Assembly: GCA_945901665.1 (NCBI GenBank)
Contig: CAMDLJ010000125.1
Span: 1-7,338, forward strand
Reading direction: 5' to 3'
DNA length: 7,338 nucleotides
Source of the DNA: Bordetella parapertussis
Lineage (GTDB): Bacteria > Pseudomonadota > Gammaproteobacteria > Burkholderiales > Burkholderiaceae
Within the stretch, counting starts at the first letter, position 1. Each line of letters opens with the position of its first letter. This document shows, piece by piece, positions 6,587 to 7,338 of this stretch. The position numbers and the translations under genes were made by a program. A model generated the notes under the pieces. That model did no database searches and was not told where the DNA came from. It saw only the letters and a list, made by a program, of their open reading frames with translations.

Positions 6587-7338
6587 TCAGCGCTTGATGG
6601 CCGGGGCAATGGAGGCAGCACCTTGGGCATTCACACCCAGGTACACGCTCAGTGCGACGGTGGCGTCGCTGGCAAAGCCAGGGAAGGGAAAGCGCTGTTG
6701 GCGGTAGCAATCGTTCAAACGCTGCTGCATGCCCCACATCTGCCCGTTGGAGACGCGGTAGGCCGGCCAAGCGGCAAAGCCGATGCCGTCACCGGGGTTT
6801 TTGGTCAATAGGGGCAGGTCTTGCAAGCGGATGCGCTTGCCTTCTTCGCCGTGGCACGAGGCACAAGAAAAGTCGTGTGTGCCACCGCGCATGAAGAACA
6901 AGCGCTTGCCCACTTCGTACATCACCCGCTCTTGGGCGTGCGACTGGGACAAATTGAACTTCATGCCCTTGGACTCGGCCGCAACCCAAGTGGCCAAGGC
7001 GGTGAGGTTGGCCATTTCGCCGCTGCCGAAATTGGTTTTGGCGATGGCCTGCGCATCAAAGCCTTGCAGGGTTTGCATGCAGGTGAGCAAGCGCGACTCC
7101 AGGTCTTGCACCTTGCCGGTGTCGGCAAAGTATTTGGGCAAGCTGACAAACACGCCTTTGATGACGCCCGGTCCTTGACCCAAATCACAAGCCTCGAGGC
7201 TGGCTTTTTTGGGGCCGCGTTTTTGCTTCCACAGGTCTTCACCCTTGGCCTCGAACAAATCAGCCGGGTTGCCGTCTTGCAACATGGCCCGGTATTCGTC
7301 AATGCCTTGGCTGGCGGTTTTTTGGGCCAGCACCGGTG
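6587..7338 (-). CDS. soxA: SoxA, L-cysteine S-thiosulfotransferase subunit (N-terminus beyond window)
   Basis: About 250 residues of SoxA, open to the right edge. Only the signal peptide and first mature residues are missing. Counting from the GTG codon at 7331-7333, the single heme site is CASCH at 157-161 (bases 6851-6865). C209 in LNDCYRQQR is the conserved cysteine that ligates the active-site heme and is found as a persulfide in studied SoxA proteins. In place of the second heme of the Paracoccus/Rhodovulum type, the N-terminal domain has C49 (LEACDLG) and C85 (LLTCM), which fit the disulfide of monoheme SoxA. SoxAX links thiosulfate to the cysteine of SoxY in the periplasm. The GTG at 7331-7333 is internal, not the true start. 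soxX follows after 14 bases. Confidence 0.95.
   Translation of the reverse strand, partial: PVLAQKTASQGIDEYRAMLQDGNPADLFEAKGEDLWKQKRGPKKASLEACDLGQGPGVIKGVFVSLPKYFADTGKVQDLESRLLTCMQTLQGFDAQAIAKTNFGSGEMANLTALATWVAAESKGMKFNLSQSHAQERVMYEVGKRLFFMRGGTHDFSCASCHGEEGKRIRLQDLPLLTKNPGDGIGFAAWPAYRVSNGQMWGMQQRLNDCYRQQRFPFPGFASDATVALSVYLGVNAQGAASIAPAIKR

Noticed and set aside
6573..6770. N-terminal extension of the soxX frame upstream of 6572
   Set aside because: It would overlap soxA by about 180 bases, and its Arg/Cys/His-rich sequence is not a signal peptide. The ATG at 6572 begins a proper lipoprotein signal.

Overview
The window reads as the 3' part of a sulfur-oxidation (sox) gene cluster from a betaproteobacterium. 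The high GC content, the gene order and the protein sequences suggest Burkholderiales, plausibly Comamonadaceae; this placement is by eye and has not been tested. All recognisable genes lie on the minus strand, so transcription runs from the right edge to the left edge.

Right half (about 3060-7338). In transcription order this holds soxA (5' end beyond the window), soxX, soxB and an exported metallo-beta-lactamase-fold hydrolase resembling SoxH. SoxA and SoxX form the c-type cytochrome pair that oxidatively attaches thiosulfate to the carrier SoxYZ. SoxB then hydrolyses the terminal sulfone as sulfate. soxYZ is not in the window and would be expected upstream of soxA, beyond position 7338. 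A strong intrinsic terminator sits between soxX and soxB, so the operon may be split or attenuated there. SoxX carries a lipoprotein signal, and SoxB has a Lys-Arg instead of Arg-Arg Tat motif.

Middle (about 1196-3059). A 256-base intergenic stretch with two clear inverted repeats precedes a large secreted lipoprotein of unknown function, about 535 residues with a poly-glycine linker after the lipid-bearing cysteine.

Left part (1-1135). arfB, a GGQ-containing ribosome-rescue hydrolase, is followed 32 bases later by the first two thirds or so of a gentisate 1,2-dioxygenase-like cupin protein that runs off the left edge.

No tRNA, rRNA, CRISPR array, insertion sequence or prophage gene was seen. 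The window is densely coded with no gene-free gap over 300 bases. I found no clearly new multi-gene system. The points worth a second look are the internal sox terminator, the export signals of SoxX, SoxB and the hydrolase, and the unknown lipoprotein with its hairpin-rich upstream region.
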